DNA of 40,018 bases from Paenibacillus macerans (GCF_023715465.1 NZ_JAMBOE010000031.1:1-40018), one strand, 5' to 3'. Positions 23,305 through 32,141 are shown, counted from the stretch's first letter. Translations and numbers: made by a program. Notes: generated from the letters alone by a model not told the origin.

Positions 23305-23482
23305 ATTCTCCTTTTTCTTTCATAAGTCCGTTTTCCTTCAAAGTATTGACCATAAGGTTCCACAGTCTGACGCTTTCTTTCTCGGCATCAGTACTTTTAG
23401 GACTATTACGCATTGTTGGAACGTATTCGATTTTCTGACGGTTTACAGCAGGGGAATTTCCCCATGTGCTACGTTGTTCCAT
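23303..23482 (-). CDS. Small hypothetical protein after the capsid genes
   Basis: 59 aa, starting MEQRSTWGNSPAVNRQKIEY. The ATG at 23482 has AGGTG upstream and follows the previous gene by 7 bp. Its stop lies in the terminator stem. No family recognised, but spacing and codon pattern support a gene. Confidence 0.55.
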   Translation of the reverse strand: MEQRSTWGNSPAVNRQKIEYVPTMRNSPKSTDAEKESVRLWNLMVNTLKENGLMKEKGE

Positions 23483-23489
23483 ACGGCAC

Positions 23490-23810
23490 CTATCCTTTCA
23501 ACACCTTGATTTTCCAGGTGCCTGATGCAAGATCAATGGTGCCAGCAGAAGCATTAAACACCGTGATTTTAACCGTGTTGGCTGCCGATACGCATCCACT
23601 GGCAATGATCCCGGTAATGTCGTATGGAGCCGATACAATGACGTAGTCACCAAGCGCAGCCCCTGCTACCGTTATTGCCGATGATGCTGTACCTGTATAT
23701 GTTGCTAAGGATGCCGGATCAAACGTTGTTGTGGCATTGATGACGTTGGTAAACAGGTCCTTGTCGTTTATCGCCAAGCCCGTGTAATTGGTCGTTCCTG
23801 CACTTGCCAT
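23490..23810 (-). CDS. Probable capsid decoration protein
   Basis: 106 aa, Ala/Thr/Val-rich and beta-strand-like (SAITVAGAALGDYVIVSAPY, TVKITVFNASAGTIDLAS). It follows the major capsid gene by about 12 bp. Small Ala/Thr-rich proteins here are often head-decoration or fibre proteins; the role is inferred from composition and place. Confidence 0.5.
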   Translation of the reverse strand: MASAGTTNYTGLAINDKDLFTNVINATTTFDPASLATYTGTASSAITVAGAALGDYVIVSAPYDITGIIASGCVSAANTVKITVFNASAGTIDLASGTWKIKVLKG

Positions 23811-23822
23811 TATTACCCCTCC

Positions 23823-24713
23823 TTATAGACCGGTAGAGCCAACGATTCCACGAACATCCTCAATTGCTGTACTGTGACGGAAATAACCATCCCATACATA
23901 CGCGCCATTGTCAGTTTTATATGGACGCCGAAGGAATTCAACTGGCACTCTCCAGTAGTGCTGCATTTGATGTCGGGCAGCTTGAAGGAACCACGATGTT
24001 TTGCTCTCAGTATATAACAAATCAACAATTTGCAGGTCAGGAATGGTGTTCTTGTCATTGTTTGCTGTACCAGATTTCAAAACAGAGTCGACAATTTCCG
24101 CTGCTTTGAACTGTAGGGCTTGATTGACGATCAGCTTTTTGGGGCGCTGATTAATTTGCAAGCCTGATTCATTCTTTTGCTCACGGAACAAAATAATTCC
24201 ATCCTTCAAATTCGTATCAGTCAACGCACCAGTCATAAGATTTGACCATGTTCCGCCTTGCGCCCCCCTGTAAGGATGAGCATTAGAGATCAAAGGTTGT
24301 CCGTCATATACAGGTGCTGTGAATGCATCGTCAAGCACCTTTGCCGACTCTCCTTCTACAGTATCACGAGCACCATGACCGGCATCACGCGTCATATTCT
24401 CAACTTCATTGAATTTAAAATCATCATACAATTCGCGAGACATTTCAACTACGATTGACCATGGTTCATGTTCTGTGATAATCAAATCAGCAGGTTTGAA
24501 AGACCGTTGTTCAGGATTTTGCAGTTCTCCTTTCTTTGCCCACTTCCCAGTGCCGGCATACCGCTGAACAACCTCAGCATATTGGTTAGATGTTTTGTCA
24601 TTCAGATATTGGGACCATTGTTCTGGTTCTTCGTCGTATGCCTCAAAGAATACACGGTCAATTTTCTTAAGAAATACGTCCTGGAATTGGTTAGTTTGCA
24701 TTGGTGTTCCCAT
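23823..24713 (-). CDS. Major capsid protein
   Basis: 296 aa; ATG at 24713 after AAGGAGAG. The sequence has the pattern of Mu gpT-like and HK97-fold major head subunits: an N-terminal helix (FQDVFLKKIDRVFFEAYDEE), VEMSRELYDDFKFNEVEN with ARDTVEGESAKVLDDAF (spine helix region), DGQPLISNAHPYRGAQGGTW, and a C-terminal VPVEFLRRPYKTDNGAYVWD. It follows the scaffold-like gene and a small capsid accessory gene, the standard order. Confidence 0.8.
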   Translation of the reverse strand: MGTPMQTNQFQDVFLKKIDRVFFEAYDEEPEQWSQYLNDKTSNQYAEVVQRYAGTGKWAKKGELQNPEQRSFKPADLIITEHEPWSIVVEMSRELYDDFKFNEVENMTRDAGHGARDTVEGESAKVLDDAFTAPVYDGQPLISNAHPYRGAQGGTWSNLMTGALTDTNLKDGIILFREQKNESGLQINQRPKKLIVNQALQFKAAEIVDSVLKSGTANNDKNTIPDLQIVDLLYTESKTSWFLQAARHQMQHYWRVPVEFLRRPYKTDNGAYVWDGYFRHSTAIEDVRGIVGSTGL

Positions 24714-24727
24714 TTATGTCACTCTCC

Positions 24728-25180
24728 TTATACGAGATATTGAGCAGCAGCAGTTACTACTACATCAACCGTCAGTTTTTCATTGTCAAACCCTACGACT
24801 TGCAGGAACCCACCTGTTGTATCGTCTGGGTTAAGCGTAGTTGCGTTGCTTAAGCCGTAAGACGATCCGTACAGGTCGGCAGTTGTGAATGTTTTCTTTG
24901 TACCTGCATTTGTAAAGTTCATCCGAATGACGGAGTTTTTAGCCAGTACTACCGGATAATCTTTCGTGGTTGTTGCCGATGCACCATTAGCCAGCGTGAA
25001 GTTTGCCAGCCCAACGATTTCTCCAGTAGTTGCCGCTGCTGCGTTTTGCAGAAGCCCCGAAGCGACAACTACAAAGTTACCTGCTGTAATCGTTTGGGAA
25101 GCGTCAACGTCAAAGTTTTCAATATCTGGATTGTTATTACCGGCACCGATACGGCGTACTACAAAAGGGGTAATTGCCAT
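24728..25180 (-). CDS. Capsid accessory protein (DUF2190-like)
   Basis: 150 aa, beta-rich and Ala/Thr-rich: DVDASQTITAGNFVVVASGL, GEIVGLANFTLANGAS, TVDVVVTAAAQYLV. The pattern of an early RRIGAGNNN start, a V-V-x-x-G-L turn and a G-I/V-x-x-x-x turn resembles capsid stabilisation proteins of the DUF2190 type. It lies between scaffold and major capsid genes. Confidence 0.6.
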   Translation of the reverse strand: MAITPFVVRRIGAGNNNPDIENFDVDASQTITAGNFVVVASGLLQNAAAATTGEIVGLANFTLANGASATTTKDYPVVLAKNSVIRMNFTNAGTKKTFTTADLYGSSYGLSNATTLNPDDTTGGFLQVVGFDNEKLTVDVVVTAAAQYLV

Positions 25181-25193
25181 TTGTTAAAACCTC

Positions 25194-26084
25194 CTATTTT
25201 TTCTTTTTGGCTCGATATTCATTGATGTTCTTAGCATCAAAATCCGCAAGCTCCCGTAATTCCTTTTCGCTGATGCCCATTTGTTTGGCTTGAGCAAGGA
25301 TATTACCGGGAATTACTTTCTCCGTGCTCGCTGCGGAAGGCGTATCCTTTGCAACTACACGCGTACGGCGTTGGACCGCTGCACGTTGTTCGGCCTCACG
25401 CTTCATTTGCTGTGCACGGGCCTGACCGCCTAGCGCCCAATAAGCTTGCGTTACATCAAGAGTTCCATTGGATTTGGATACAAGGTCAGCAATGTCTTTT
25501 TTTAGACCAATGATGCCAGGAAAGTCCGGGTTATCACGCAAATCATTTATCTGATTAGCAATACGCAATTCTTGCAACTCTTTTTGTAACTGTAGCTGCT
25601 GTAACTCTTGCTGCTTAACCTGTGTTTGCTGTTGGACATACCACTGGGTTTGGCTATCATCCCAACCGTTGTACTCTGCCAGTTGTTGAGCTTGCGCTTG
25701 AATCTCGCTTTGTATCTGTCGTTCCGCTAGCATTTGTTCGATTTTGTCAGGATCGCCACCTAGTTTTTCAATTACCTTCTGATGCTTGGAATACTTTGCC
25801 TCGATTTGTTTGGACAGTTCTTCCTCCATCTTGCGTTTCTCGCGTTCCAGACGCTTCTCAAAGGCTGTTTTCTCCTTGGGAGATAGTTCCTGCTCCTCTT
25901 CTTGTTCATCGTCTGTAAAGGTGTCTTGAATATCTTCCGGTGATTCCTCAAAATCTTCGGTTCCCCCGACCTCTTCCGTTTCCGGTTCGCCGATTTGTTC
26001 CTCTTGTACAGCGGCATCCTGTACGTCTGCGGATTCTTCCGCAAATACGCCCGTGTTGTTTCTGTAATCCTCAAGTGTAGCCAT
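25194..26084 (-). CDS. Scaffolding protein
   Basis: 296 aa. A very acidic N-terminal 75 residues (EEQIGEPETEEVGGTEDFEE), a long charged coiled coil (KTAFEKRLEREKRKMEEELS), a Gln-rich stretch (QVKQQELQQLQLQKELQELR) and a basic C-terminus (NEYRAKKKK) form the classic scaffold profile. It lies between portal and capsid genes and should guide procapsid assembly and then leave. RBS AGGAGGAAAA. Confidence 0.75.
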   Translation of the reverse strand: MATLEDYRNNTGVFAEESADVQDAAVQEEQIGEPETEEVGGTEDFEESPEDIQDTFTDDEQEEEQELSPKEKTAFEKRLEREKRKMEEELSKQIEAKYSKHQKVIEKLGGDPDKIEQMLAERQIQSEIQAQAQQLAEYNGWDDSQTQWYVQQQTQVKQQELQQLQLQKELQELRIANQINDLRDNPDFPGIIGLKKDIADLVSKSNGTLDVTQAYWALGGQARAQQMKREAEQRAAVQRRTRVVAKDTPSAASTEKVIPGNILAQAKQMGISEKELRELADFDAKNINEYRAKKKK

Positions 26085-26171
26085 GATTTTTCCTCCTTTT
26101 TGCTGGACGGCATCAACCAGCTATCGCCCGATCCCGGACTGTTCCCGGTAGGTCACCCACAAATGGGCATA

Positions 26172-26201
26172 GAAAAGGCGCTAGGATTCTCACCTAACGC
26201 C
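26172..26201 (-). terminator. Terminator between portal block and scaffold
   Basis: On the minus strand GGCGTTAGG pairs with CCTAGCGCC (one G-U type mismatch), followed by TTTTCTAT, 3 nt after the stop at 26205. The interval 26085-26204 holds no gene; no clear new promoter was found there. Confidence 0.7.
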
Positions 26202-26204
26202 CGT

Positions 26205-26372
26205 TTATTCGTTTGAATCTTCCAAAAATTCGCGTGTAATCATCATTTTGGCATACTCTATCATTCCAACAACTTGAAAGTAAGTTAATTCATCAGGGTT
26301 TTTGTAGTCGATTGCTCCATTAATCATATCGATTTCGATAATAAATTGTTTAGTTAAGGTTGGCGTATTCAT
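26205..26372 (-). CDS. Small hypothetical protein
   Basis: 55 aa, starting MNTPTLTKQFIIEIDMINGA. The ATG at 26372 overlaps the upstream TGA (ATGA), so it is translationally coupled. Mixed helical protein, no family recognised. It ends just before a terminator. Confidence 0.6.
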   Translation of the reverse strand: MNTPTLTKQFIIEIDMINGAIDYKNPDELTYFQVVGMIEYAKMMITREFLEDSNE

Positions 26373-26524
26373 TTGCTACCCTTTCCCGGCTTGCCTGTTT
26401 CCTTATACGTCTGTCGCATTCCCTTTGCACCGGCTGACGTGTCGTATGTCTTACCGCCTGATTTCACACTACCAGGACCACATACATACGGTTTCTTTTG
26501 ATTGATGTTCATATCACCGTTCAT
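26369..26524 (-). CDS. Small basic hypothetical protein
   Basis: 51 aa from the ATG at 26524, which overlaps the upstream stop (TAATG) and has AAGGATGG upstream. It starts MNGDMNINQKKPYVCGPGSV and is Gly/Lys-rich and probably disordered (AKGMRQTYKETGKPGKGSK). Virion or assembly role possible from position only. Confidence 0.5.
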   Translation of the reverse strand: MNGDMNINQKKPYVCGPGSVKSGGKTYDTSAGAKGMRQTYKETGKPGKGSK

Positions 26525-26781
26525 TATTTCCACCATCCTTCTTTGAGATATTGCCTCGTCTTCATGACGACAGGACCTTTGTAACCGCAACTCACACACA
26601 CCATGCCGCCCTCATGATGGAACCCGGGTTTTTCACAATGCGGACAAATCGGTTGGCTGGTGATCCTGCGGTAAGGATTTTCAAATGCTGCTTGACGGGC
26701 AACAAAGTTCTTCATCATCTCGTTTTTATGCATAAAATGTTGCCACGCCTTTTGCTCTGTTGGTGTAAACCCTCTAGCCAC
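26524..26781 (-). CDS. Small zinc-ribbon protein
   Basis: 85 aa. Two Cys pairs, CPHC near residue 46 and CVSC near residue 62, form a zinc-ribbon with GFHHEGGMVC between them. The N-terminus is helical (TPTEQKAWQHFMHKNEMMKN). It overlaps the portal stop by 8 bp. Function unknown; it lies in the morphogenesis block. Confidence 0.6.
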   Translation of the reverse strand: MARGFTPTEQKAWQHFMHKNEMMKNFVARQAAFENPYRRITSQPICPHCEKPGFHHEGGMVCVSCGYKGPVVMKTRQYLKEGWWK

Positions 26782-28687
26782 CCATTACACCTCCTTGCAT
26801 TGGAACTACGTTAGGCGGAAGTGGTGCGGGAGTGGGCTGGGACTGACTCGCCTGTAAAACCGCCTGCAACAACGCTGGAGGTATTTGCGGCATTGCTGGA
26901 GGTTGCGGCGCCATTGGTTCCGGCATTTGTCCAGGCATCGGCATTCCCTCAGGTGGTAATTGGGTTTGTTGTTCCTGAATGAGATCCTCTTCATCTTTGA
27001 GTGGTAAGCCTACTTCTTCCTTGAGGTATTCACGCAACTCATTCCAGAAAATAAGCGGCTTACCTTCAATAACAAGCTTACTTAGGTCTACGATCATATC
27101 AAAAATAAAGGCTTTATTGCTTGGCAGTCCGTCACCGATCGTAAGTTGTAGGTCGAATTCAGCTTCTCGCTTCATCTCCTTACCATCATTATCTGTAAGT
27201 GGAACGTGCTCCGCATCTCCAGGAATTTCGGGATTAAATGCTTCATTCGGAATCATCACCGGAACTTTTTTCAATATCCTTGGATCATAGAATTTATAAT
27301 CCGGTAACCTTCCCTCGATACGTACCCACATTTCTTCATCCCAGTTCTCGATCATCTCATCATAAAGAAGTTGCAATACCTGCTGGAATCCAGCCTGTAG
27401 CATTTCTTTTTTGTGGATGGTCCCTTTCTGACCGGCTTGCTGCAACGCTGCAATAGCCCTAAACGCTGTCACACCAGAAGGTTGCTGGCCTCTAGTTACG
27501 TCAGGTCGTCCACTTATGATGTCGGCCTCTTGGAATGCTTTTTCGCGCCGATTTATAACGTCAGGCGATACAGGTCTAGCTTCAATGACCCGGAATGCGT
27601 TAACGTCTCTCATGGGCACTCTCAGTCCTGATTCAGCCGTCCATTTACGTGGATCAAATCCACGTCCTGCATTTATTCCAAATGCAATCTGCGGGTTACC
27701 CATCAGTCGCGCGTTAATACGTATCTGATCATCCAGATCATCAACCACATCTTGCGTAGGTATTAGGAGTTCAACGTCACCTTGTCCCCACAAAATCCCG
27801 CGCTGTGGATAGCAAGGAATCACCACGAATGGGTACATATTGCGGCGCTGTAGCTCACCTTTCTCTTCGCGTGTGTCCTGTAAAACGATGTGCTGCGAAA
27901 CAGTCAAACAGTACAATTTTCCTTCGTCATCTTTCATGTAGCATTCAAGCAAAAGCGCCCTTTGTGACGTGGTGTATTCCGATTCGTCGGAGTTGTCACT
28001 ATCGTAAATTTTCGGGTCGTATAGTACGTTAAGTTGCCGAATGATGTACTTTCCACGCTCGGGAAACTTACGACGGAACCAGCTTAACGGCTTCCAAGTT
28101 GCATGAATTATAAACTCCGCTTCCTGCATCAGATGGTACGATGTGACTTTTGGATCAGGGAAGAAGTTCGCAGGATTGATGATCTCATATGTCGGAAGGC
28201 CGCGCCCTCCTAAAGCATCGTCGTCAAAATAAACCTTGTACACGCTCGTCCCAAGCTCTAACCGATCATGTTCAGCCAATTCTAGTTTCTGCTTAAACTT
28301 GTTGTGATCGAGAACATATTCCAGCATGTGTTGTACTTGTGTGGAGTAAAGTTCATCACTCAATTCAATGCCCCGCGCCTGTACCGCTTGCGGTGAATCC
28401 ACCAAATCAGCGATCTGGCTATCAATAATTGGCTTGATGATGTTCGTATTACTCGCCGGATCGTCTGGTGATTCCTGCACACGTTGGCGACTGTGGTAAT
28501 AATCATCAAAGGTGCGCCACTTGGAATGTAACTGCATGTTCTGTTTCGCCAGCCAAGCACCCTCAAAGAGTTGTTGAACGCTCTGCGCCTCTTTCTCTTC
28601 TTCCTCAGTTTGAAACACACCGCTTGGATTCTCCTGTAATCGCTGGTCCATATCATCTACGATGTCGGATTCGTTTTTCTTCGCCAT
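26774..28687 (-). CDS. Portal protein, P22-like
   Basis: 637 aa from the ATG at 28687 (AAGGGGTGA upstream). Features of large P22/podovirus-type portals: an N-terminal SKWRTFDDYYHSRQ, SNTNIIKPIIDSQIADLVD, ELAEHDRLELGTSVYKVYFD, YEIINPANFFPDPKV, and a clip/stem region with QPSGVTAFRAIAALQQAG. The C-terminal 70 residues are rich in Pro, Gln and Met and are probably disordered or barrel-like. The protein forms the dodecameric DNA channel at the capsid vertex and docks the terminase encoded upstream. Confidence 0.85.
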   Translation of the reverse strand: MAKKNESDIVDDMDQRLQENPSGVFQTEEEEKEAQSVQQLFEGAWLAKQNMQLHSKWRTFDDYYHSRQRVQESPDDPASNTNIIKPIIDSQIADLVDSPQAVQARGIELSDELYSTQVQHMLEYVLDHNKFKQKLELAEHDRLELGTSVYKVYFDDDALGGRGLPTYEIINPANFFPDPKVTSYHLMQEAEFIIHATWKPLSWFRRKFPERGKYIIRQLNVLYDPKIYDSDNSDESEYTTSQRALLLECYMKDDEGKLYCLTVSQHIVLQDTREEKGELQRRNMYPFVVIPCYPQRGILWGQGDVELLIPTQDVVDDLDDQIRINARLMGNPQIAFGINAGRGFDPRKWTAESGLRVPMRDVNAFRVIEARPVSPDVINRREKAFQEADIISGRPDVTRGQQPSGVTAFRAIAALQQAGQKGTIHKKEMLQAGFQQVLQLLYDEMIENWDEEMWVRIEGRLPDYKFYDPRILKKVPVMIPNEAFNPEIPGDAEHVPLTDNDGKEMKREAEFDLQLTIGDGLPSNKAFIFDMIVDLSKLVIEGKPLIFWNELREYLKEEVGLPLKDEEDLIQEQQTQLPPEGMPMPGQMPEPMAPQPPAMPQIPPALLQAVLQASQSQPTPAPLPPNVVPMQGGVMGG

Positions 28688-28707
28688 GATGTCACCCCTT
28701 TCGAGCA

Positions 28708-28737
28708 AATAAAAAAGGCCGCTAGATTAGCGCGCCT
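28708..28737 (-). terminator. Terminator between terminase and portal genes
   Basis: On the minus strand AGGC plus CGCTA pair with TAGCG plus CCT around an ATC loop, with one bulged G, followed by TTTTTTATTT. It overlaps the stop of the 90-aa gene and precedes the portal ATG by about 20 bp, so terminase and portal levels may be set apart. Confidence 0.65.
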
Positions 28738-29008
28738 ATACGTATTCTCTATTACTCAACTGTCCCGGATCCCAACCGCCAGCAGTTATATTTCGGCGTT
28801 TGTTATCTCGTTGCTCCTGCTGATATTGCACCTCAAGTTGTTTATACTCAAGCGTCATGACTTCCATTTGCTGTTGCATCTCTTTGATGGCTTGCTCCTT
28901 GGCTTCGTTATCACGCTGTACGTAGCCTATTTGTCGGCCAAATATAAATGTTGTAGTTCCTACGGCAGCAGCCAAAGTAATGCATATAAAAGCTATGAGT
29001 ACTGTCAT
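28736..29008 (-). CDS. Small membrane protein with coiled coil
   Basis: 90 aa from the ATG at 29008. Residues 2-22 (TVLIAFICITLAAAVGTTTF) are a membrane anchor, followed by a long charged coiled coil (about 30-75: AIKEMQQQMEVMTLEYKQLE). It starts within 5 nt of the terminase stop. A membrane protein between terminase and portal is unusual; the role is unknown. Confidence 0.6.
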   Translation of the reverse strand: MTVLIAFICITLAAAVGTTTFIFGRQIGYVQRDNEAKEQAIKEMQQQMEVMTLEYKQLEVQYQQEQRDNKRRNITAGGWDPGQLSNREYV

Positions 29009-29012
29009 TTCA

Positions 29013-30863
29013 TCACCATCCCATCTTTCTAAACCAACTCGCCTCGTCGCTATCCTCATTGTTTGGGCGCTTGGCTTCGTCTTCGATTTCGCTTACGTGT
29101 TTCACTGTACCGTCTGACTTGTACACAAATGATTGCCCATCCTGTACCGTCTGTTTACTTTGCCCTGCGATTTCCGGCATTTCCGTAATGTACGGGTCCA
29201 TAACAAGCAAAATAATTGCCGATGCTGTGACGGTATCATCGTTACCACTCGCGGCATTCGTGTCTCCGTCCTCACCAACTACGTACTTGATACATTCTTT
29301 TATCATGCGTTCGGATTTACAACCAAGTTGACGTTCACGAATGAGCTTTGCTAGGTTGTCGATCATTAAAGGTTTAGTGCGGGTAGATGTAAACCAGCCG
29401 ATTTCCTGCTTTTCCTGGTCTGTGATCTTGTCATGTGTCGTCCGTTTGTACAGGTTAGAATAACTCAACTTAATCGCATTGATTGTAGTCAGGCCGTGGT
29501 TGTTTTCCTCGACCGCAATCAGAGCCTCGTTGTACCATTCCCCTAGATTGATCAACACTGGATTACCTAAAGCATCAGGATCAATATGCCCGTGCCACAT
29601 AGCGACAAGGTTCTTATCCGCATCGAATACCGGAGCACATGAATAGTCTCCGTCAGCCTTACCCTTAGCCACGTCAACGCCTATGAAATACTGCTTTCCG
29701 GGCCGAGGTTTTTTCCACACCTCAAGGTTCCCGCTGTCGTCCTTCACGAACACCACTTTACTGCCGTGACGTTCCAGCCTCCCGACTTCACCAGGCACAC
29801 AATGTTTCAGGTATTCCATGAGGGTTGGGATATCGAATCGCGGTCTACCAGATGCAAGGAACGCTTCCTCTGCGGTACATGGATACTCTTGGTCCAGTTT
29901 TTCCTTCAAGTCCTTGTATTTACCGTAATACCAGTAAAGTTGTTCCCAGCTCAGACCCTCAAAGTCCAAGAGGTACTTCAACTTCTGGAAGAACTCCGTC
30001 TCCCCCCTGATTACATCCTGCTTAAATTGCTCTTCGCGCTCTTTATCCTCAAATCGAAGCACGTATTCAGGAGTCAACCACCATTGATAGAACTTTGGAT
30101 CCCAGTTGTTCATGCCCTTTTCAGCATCGTCCCATAGGTCCTTAAACTCGTTCAGCCCGTTTGCGGTGGTCTCAAGGATCTGGATGCTGTCTTTCGTCAA
30201 CGCTTCACCCAAACCAGTCATAATCGAGTCAATTGAGTCCCAAAACGCAGCCTCTGAACCATGAAAAAAGTTGATCGTTTTAGAACGACCAACCTCTTTA
30301 TTCCCGGCTGTGTTTACACGCCAGCGGCTATTCAGATTTTCAAAGTGGAACTCGCGCCGGTTGTTGTACTTTTCCTTGGGTTTAAGCAGTTCCGGTAACT
30401 GATTGTACACATAGCGTGCCTTATCCTCAAAGATTGTGCTGGTGTTATCTGCGCTATCTGCCAACGTAAAGCCGGAAAAGTTCTTTCCAATGATCGCATT
30501 CGCTAGCTGATATCCGGTTATAAACGATGTAAAGCCCTGCTGCCGTCCTTTCAGTACCAGGAACTTCATTGTGGATCGCTTACCAGCGGCATATTCTTCT
30601 TTTGCCTTGTTAATGTCGTTCAAAAAACTTTGCTGCACCTCATTGAGAAAGAATGGAACGGTTCGTTTGTCCTTATCTACGATGACAAAGGAAATCTCGA
30701 TCAAATATTCAGGGTATCGCTTGATTTCCTCTCTCACCGCAGTATTTACAGGATCAACAATGTATTCAACTGCGGCTTGTACAAATTGGTTATCTCTCTC
30801 AATATCATGATGTTGTACCCACAACTCTTTACGCCGGTGTATGATATCTATACATGTTCTCAT
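29013..30863 (-). CDS. terL: Terminase large subunit
   Basis: 616 aa. ATPase half: Walker A-like LVLKGRQQGFTS at residues 103-113 and the coupling motif ETTANG at 231-236. Nuclease half: Asp397 in FIGVDVAKG, Glu452 in LIAVEENN, and Asp542/543 in GNDDTV form the RNase H-like metal site. It drives and cuts DNA during packaging into the procapsid through the portal. The ATG overlaps the small subunit stop (ATGA). The gene is complete. Confidence 0.9.
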   Translation of the reverse strand: MRTCIDIIHRRKELWVQHHDIERDNQFVQAAVEYIVDPVNTAVREEIKRYPEYLIEISFVIVDKDKRTVPFFLNEVQQSFLNDINKAKEEYAAGKRSTMKFLVLKGRQQGFTSFITGYQLANAIIGKNFSGFTLADSADNTSTIFEDKARYVYNQLPELLKPKEKYNNRREFHFENLNSRWRVNTAGNKEVGRSKTINFFHGSEAAFWDSIDSIMTGLGEALTKDSIQILETTANGLNEFKDLWDDAEKGMNNWDPKFYQWWLTPEYVLRFEDKEREEQFKQDVIRGETEFFQKLKYLLDFEGLSWEQLYWYYGKYKDLKEKLDQEYPCTAEEAFLASGRPRFDIPTLMEYLKHCVPGEVGRLERHGSKVVFVKDDSGNLEVWKKPRPGKQYFIGVDVAKGKADGDYSCAPVFDADKNLVAMWHGHIDPDALGNPVLINLGEWYNEALIAVEENNHGLTTINAIKLSYSNLYKRTTHDKITDQEKQEIGWFTSTRTKPLMIDNLAKLIRERQLGCKSERMIKECIKYVVGEDGDTNAASGNDDTVTASAIILLVMDPYITEMPEIAGQSKQTVQDGQSFVYKSDGTVKHVSEIEDEAKRPNNEDSDEASWFRKMGW

Positions 30864-31228
30864 GCGAAAAAGTCCTCTAGTTTCTTAGTTACAACAGCAT
30901 CAACTTTTAACTTATCGTTGAATATTCCTTTGTATCTTCCAAGCATTTCAAGCGTTTTATTTGCCGCACTGAGTTCTCCGACCTCTTTGGCCTTAATATA
31001 TGTGTCCTTCATCTCTGCGAGCAGCCATTCCACCGTAATTTCGTTCTGTTCACCTATTTTCTCTTGCCGTTTTTCGATCTCAGCAGCAATCTGAGGTTTT
31101 CTGAGGTTTTCATAACCAGTTTCAGCCGCCGTATTCTCACTGTACCCCGCTCTAATAGCCGCTTGTGTGGCATTGAGGTCTTTTAAATATTCTTGGACGA
31201 AACGCTCTTGCTTGGCCGTCAATGCCAT
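30860..31228 (-). CDS. terS: Terminase small subunit
   Basis: 122 aa from the ATG at 31228. The N-terminal helix-turn-helix (LTAKQERFVQEYLKDLNATQ, AAIRAGYSENTAAETGYENL, RKPQIAAEI) is the signature of the Terminase_2 family, which recognises the packaging site and regulates TerL. The C-terminal part (about 95-122) should contact TerL. It directly precedes and overlaps terL. The gap 31238-31308 shows nothing convincing. Confidence 0.9.
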   Translation of the reverse strand: MALTAKQERFVQEYLKDLNATQAAIRAGYSENTAAETGYENLRKPQIAAEIEKRQEKIGEQNEITVEWLLAEMKDTYIKAKEVGELSAANKTLEMLGRYKGIFNDKLKVDAVVTKKLEDFFA

Positions 31229-31308
31229 AGTGATCACATCCTCTCAAATGTAATAAAGTACAAGTAAATTACCAAAATACCGACTATTATATCTGAGCAC
31301 CATGTAAA

Positions 31309-31503
31309 TCAGTGCAAATTATCCTTACTCCCGATCGCAGCAAACAATCCACGCACATAACCAGCCGGCGTATGAAAGTCACTGACGTATAACGTTGTCG
31401 GCGGTATCACCTTAAACGGTTCCTTCTTAACCTCAGTGAGTTTGTTGTATAATGCTATTTCTTGTGGAGTACCTTCTATGGTTCCGTCTTTATGGAGTTT
31501 CAT
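31309..31503 (-). CDS. Small hypothetical protein
   Basis: 64 aa from the ATG at 31503 (GAAGGAGATT upstream), starting MKLHKDGTIEGTPQEIALYN. The N-terminal half looks like a short helical hairpin, the C-terminal half contains AGYVRGLFAAIGS. It is upstream of terS in the same direction. No family recognised. Confidence 0.55.
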   Translation of the reverse strand: MKLHKDGTIEGTPQEIALYNKLTEVKKEPFKVIPPTTLYVSDFHTPAGYVRGLFAAIGSKDNLH

Positions 31504-31515
31504 AATCAATCTCCT

Positions 31516-31896
31516 TCACCATTTCTCGTCGTCAATGGATTTATAAAAATAACCTTCTGGCCAATCTGAAAAATCCACTAATCTAATATAAACTCCACAT
31601 CTTCTATTTACTTCAAATGTTCTAAAGTGAGGATTTTTCAAAGTTCCTATAATGTTTTTCACTGATTCAGATGTTAATCTAATATCATTTAGTAATCCTC
31701 TGCTCCGAGCACCTATTTCTCCTTCGCGTTTACCAACTCCGTTTACAAATATGTAATTGTCTGCTTTTGAGATGTGTACTAACTGCGAATCTTTCTCGTT
31801 CACTAATTCAATCACACTGCAATCTGCTCGCGGTAGATCCTTGATCAATGGATTGATGTATCGGTTTACCCACTTTTTAATTACTCTTCGTTTCAT
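31516..31896 (-). CDS. Hypothetical protein
   Basis: 126 aa; RBS AGGAGGTGG. Basic start (MKRRVIKKWVNRYINPLIKD), mixed alpha/beta centre (SQLVHISKADNYIFVNGVGK) and an aromatic C-terminus (LVDFSDWPEGYFYK). No known domain seen. It is transcribed with the genes that lead to terS. Confidence 0.55.
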   Translation of the reverse strand: MKRRVIKKWVNRYINPLIKDLPRADCSVIELVNEKDSQLVHISKADNYIFVNGVGKREGEIGARSRGLLNDIRLTSESVKNIIGTLKNPHFRTFEVNRRCGVYIRLVDFSDWPEGYFYKSIDDEKW

Positions 31897-31947
31897 CTAA
31901 TCCACCTCCTTTGAAAAAAACATTATCCGGCCCCCGCTTCGCTGGGA

Positions 31948-32118
31948 TTATTCGGTCGCAATCGATGGCCTCCGGCCTTCTTGCACACGCTTTTCATACA
32001 CTGTCACTATTCTCGATGCTGCCGATTCAAGATGCTTTCGCGTATCTCCGCTATACTCTCGCCGGATGCGCTCTAATTTTTCCTTGGCTTTCATCAGCAT
32101 CTTTTCATCATGCGTCAA
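31948..32118 (-). CDS. Small helical hypothetical protein
   Basis: 56 aa from a TTG at 32118 with AAGGAG and about 9 nt spacing. Almost wholly helical and charged (MLMKAKEKLERIRREYSGDT, RIVTVYEKRVQEGRR). It is the first gene after the terminator at 32142-32168, so it probably heads the terminase operon. A possible DNA- or RNA-binding regulator by charge, but unproven. Confidence 0.55.
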   Translation of the reverse strand: MTHDEKMLMKAKEKLERIRREYSGDTRKHLESAASRIVTVYEKRVQEGRRPSIATE

Positions 32119-32141
32119 TGGTTACAACTCCTTATATAAAT

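Noticed and set aside
31919..31945. Terminator in the gap after the 56-aa gene
   Set aside because: A CCC-GC/GC-GGG pairing exists, but the T-tract lies too far from the stem to form a normal intrinsic terminator.
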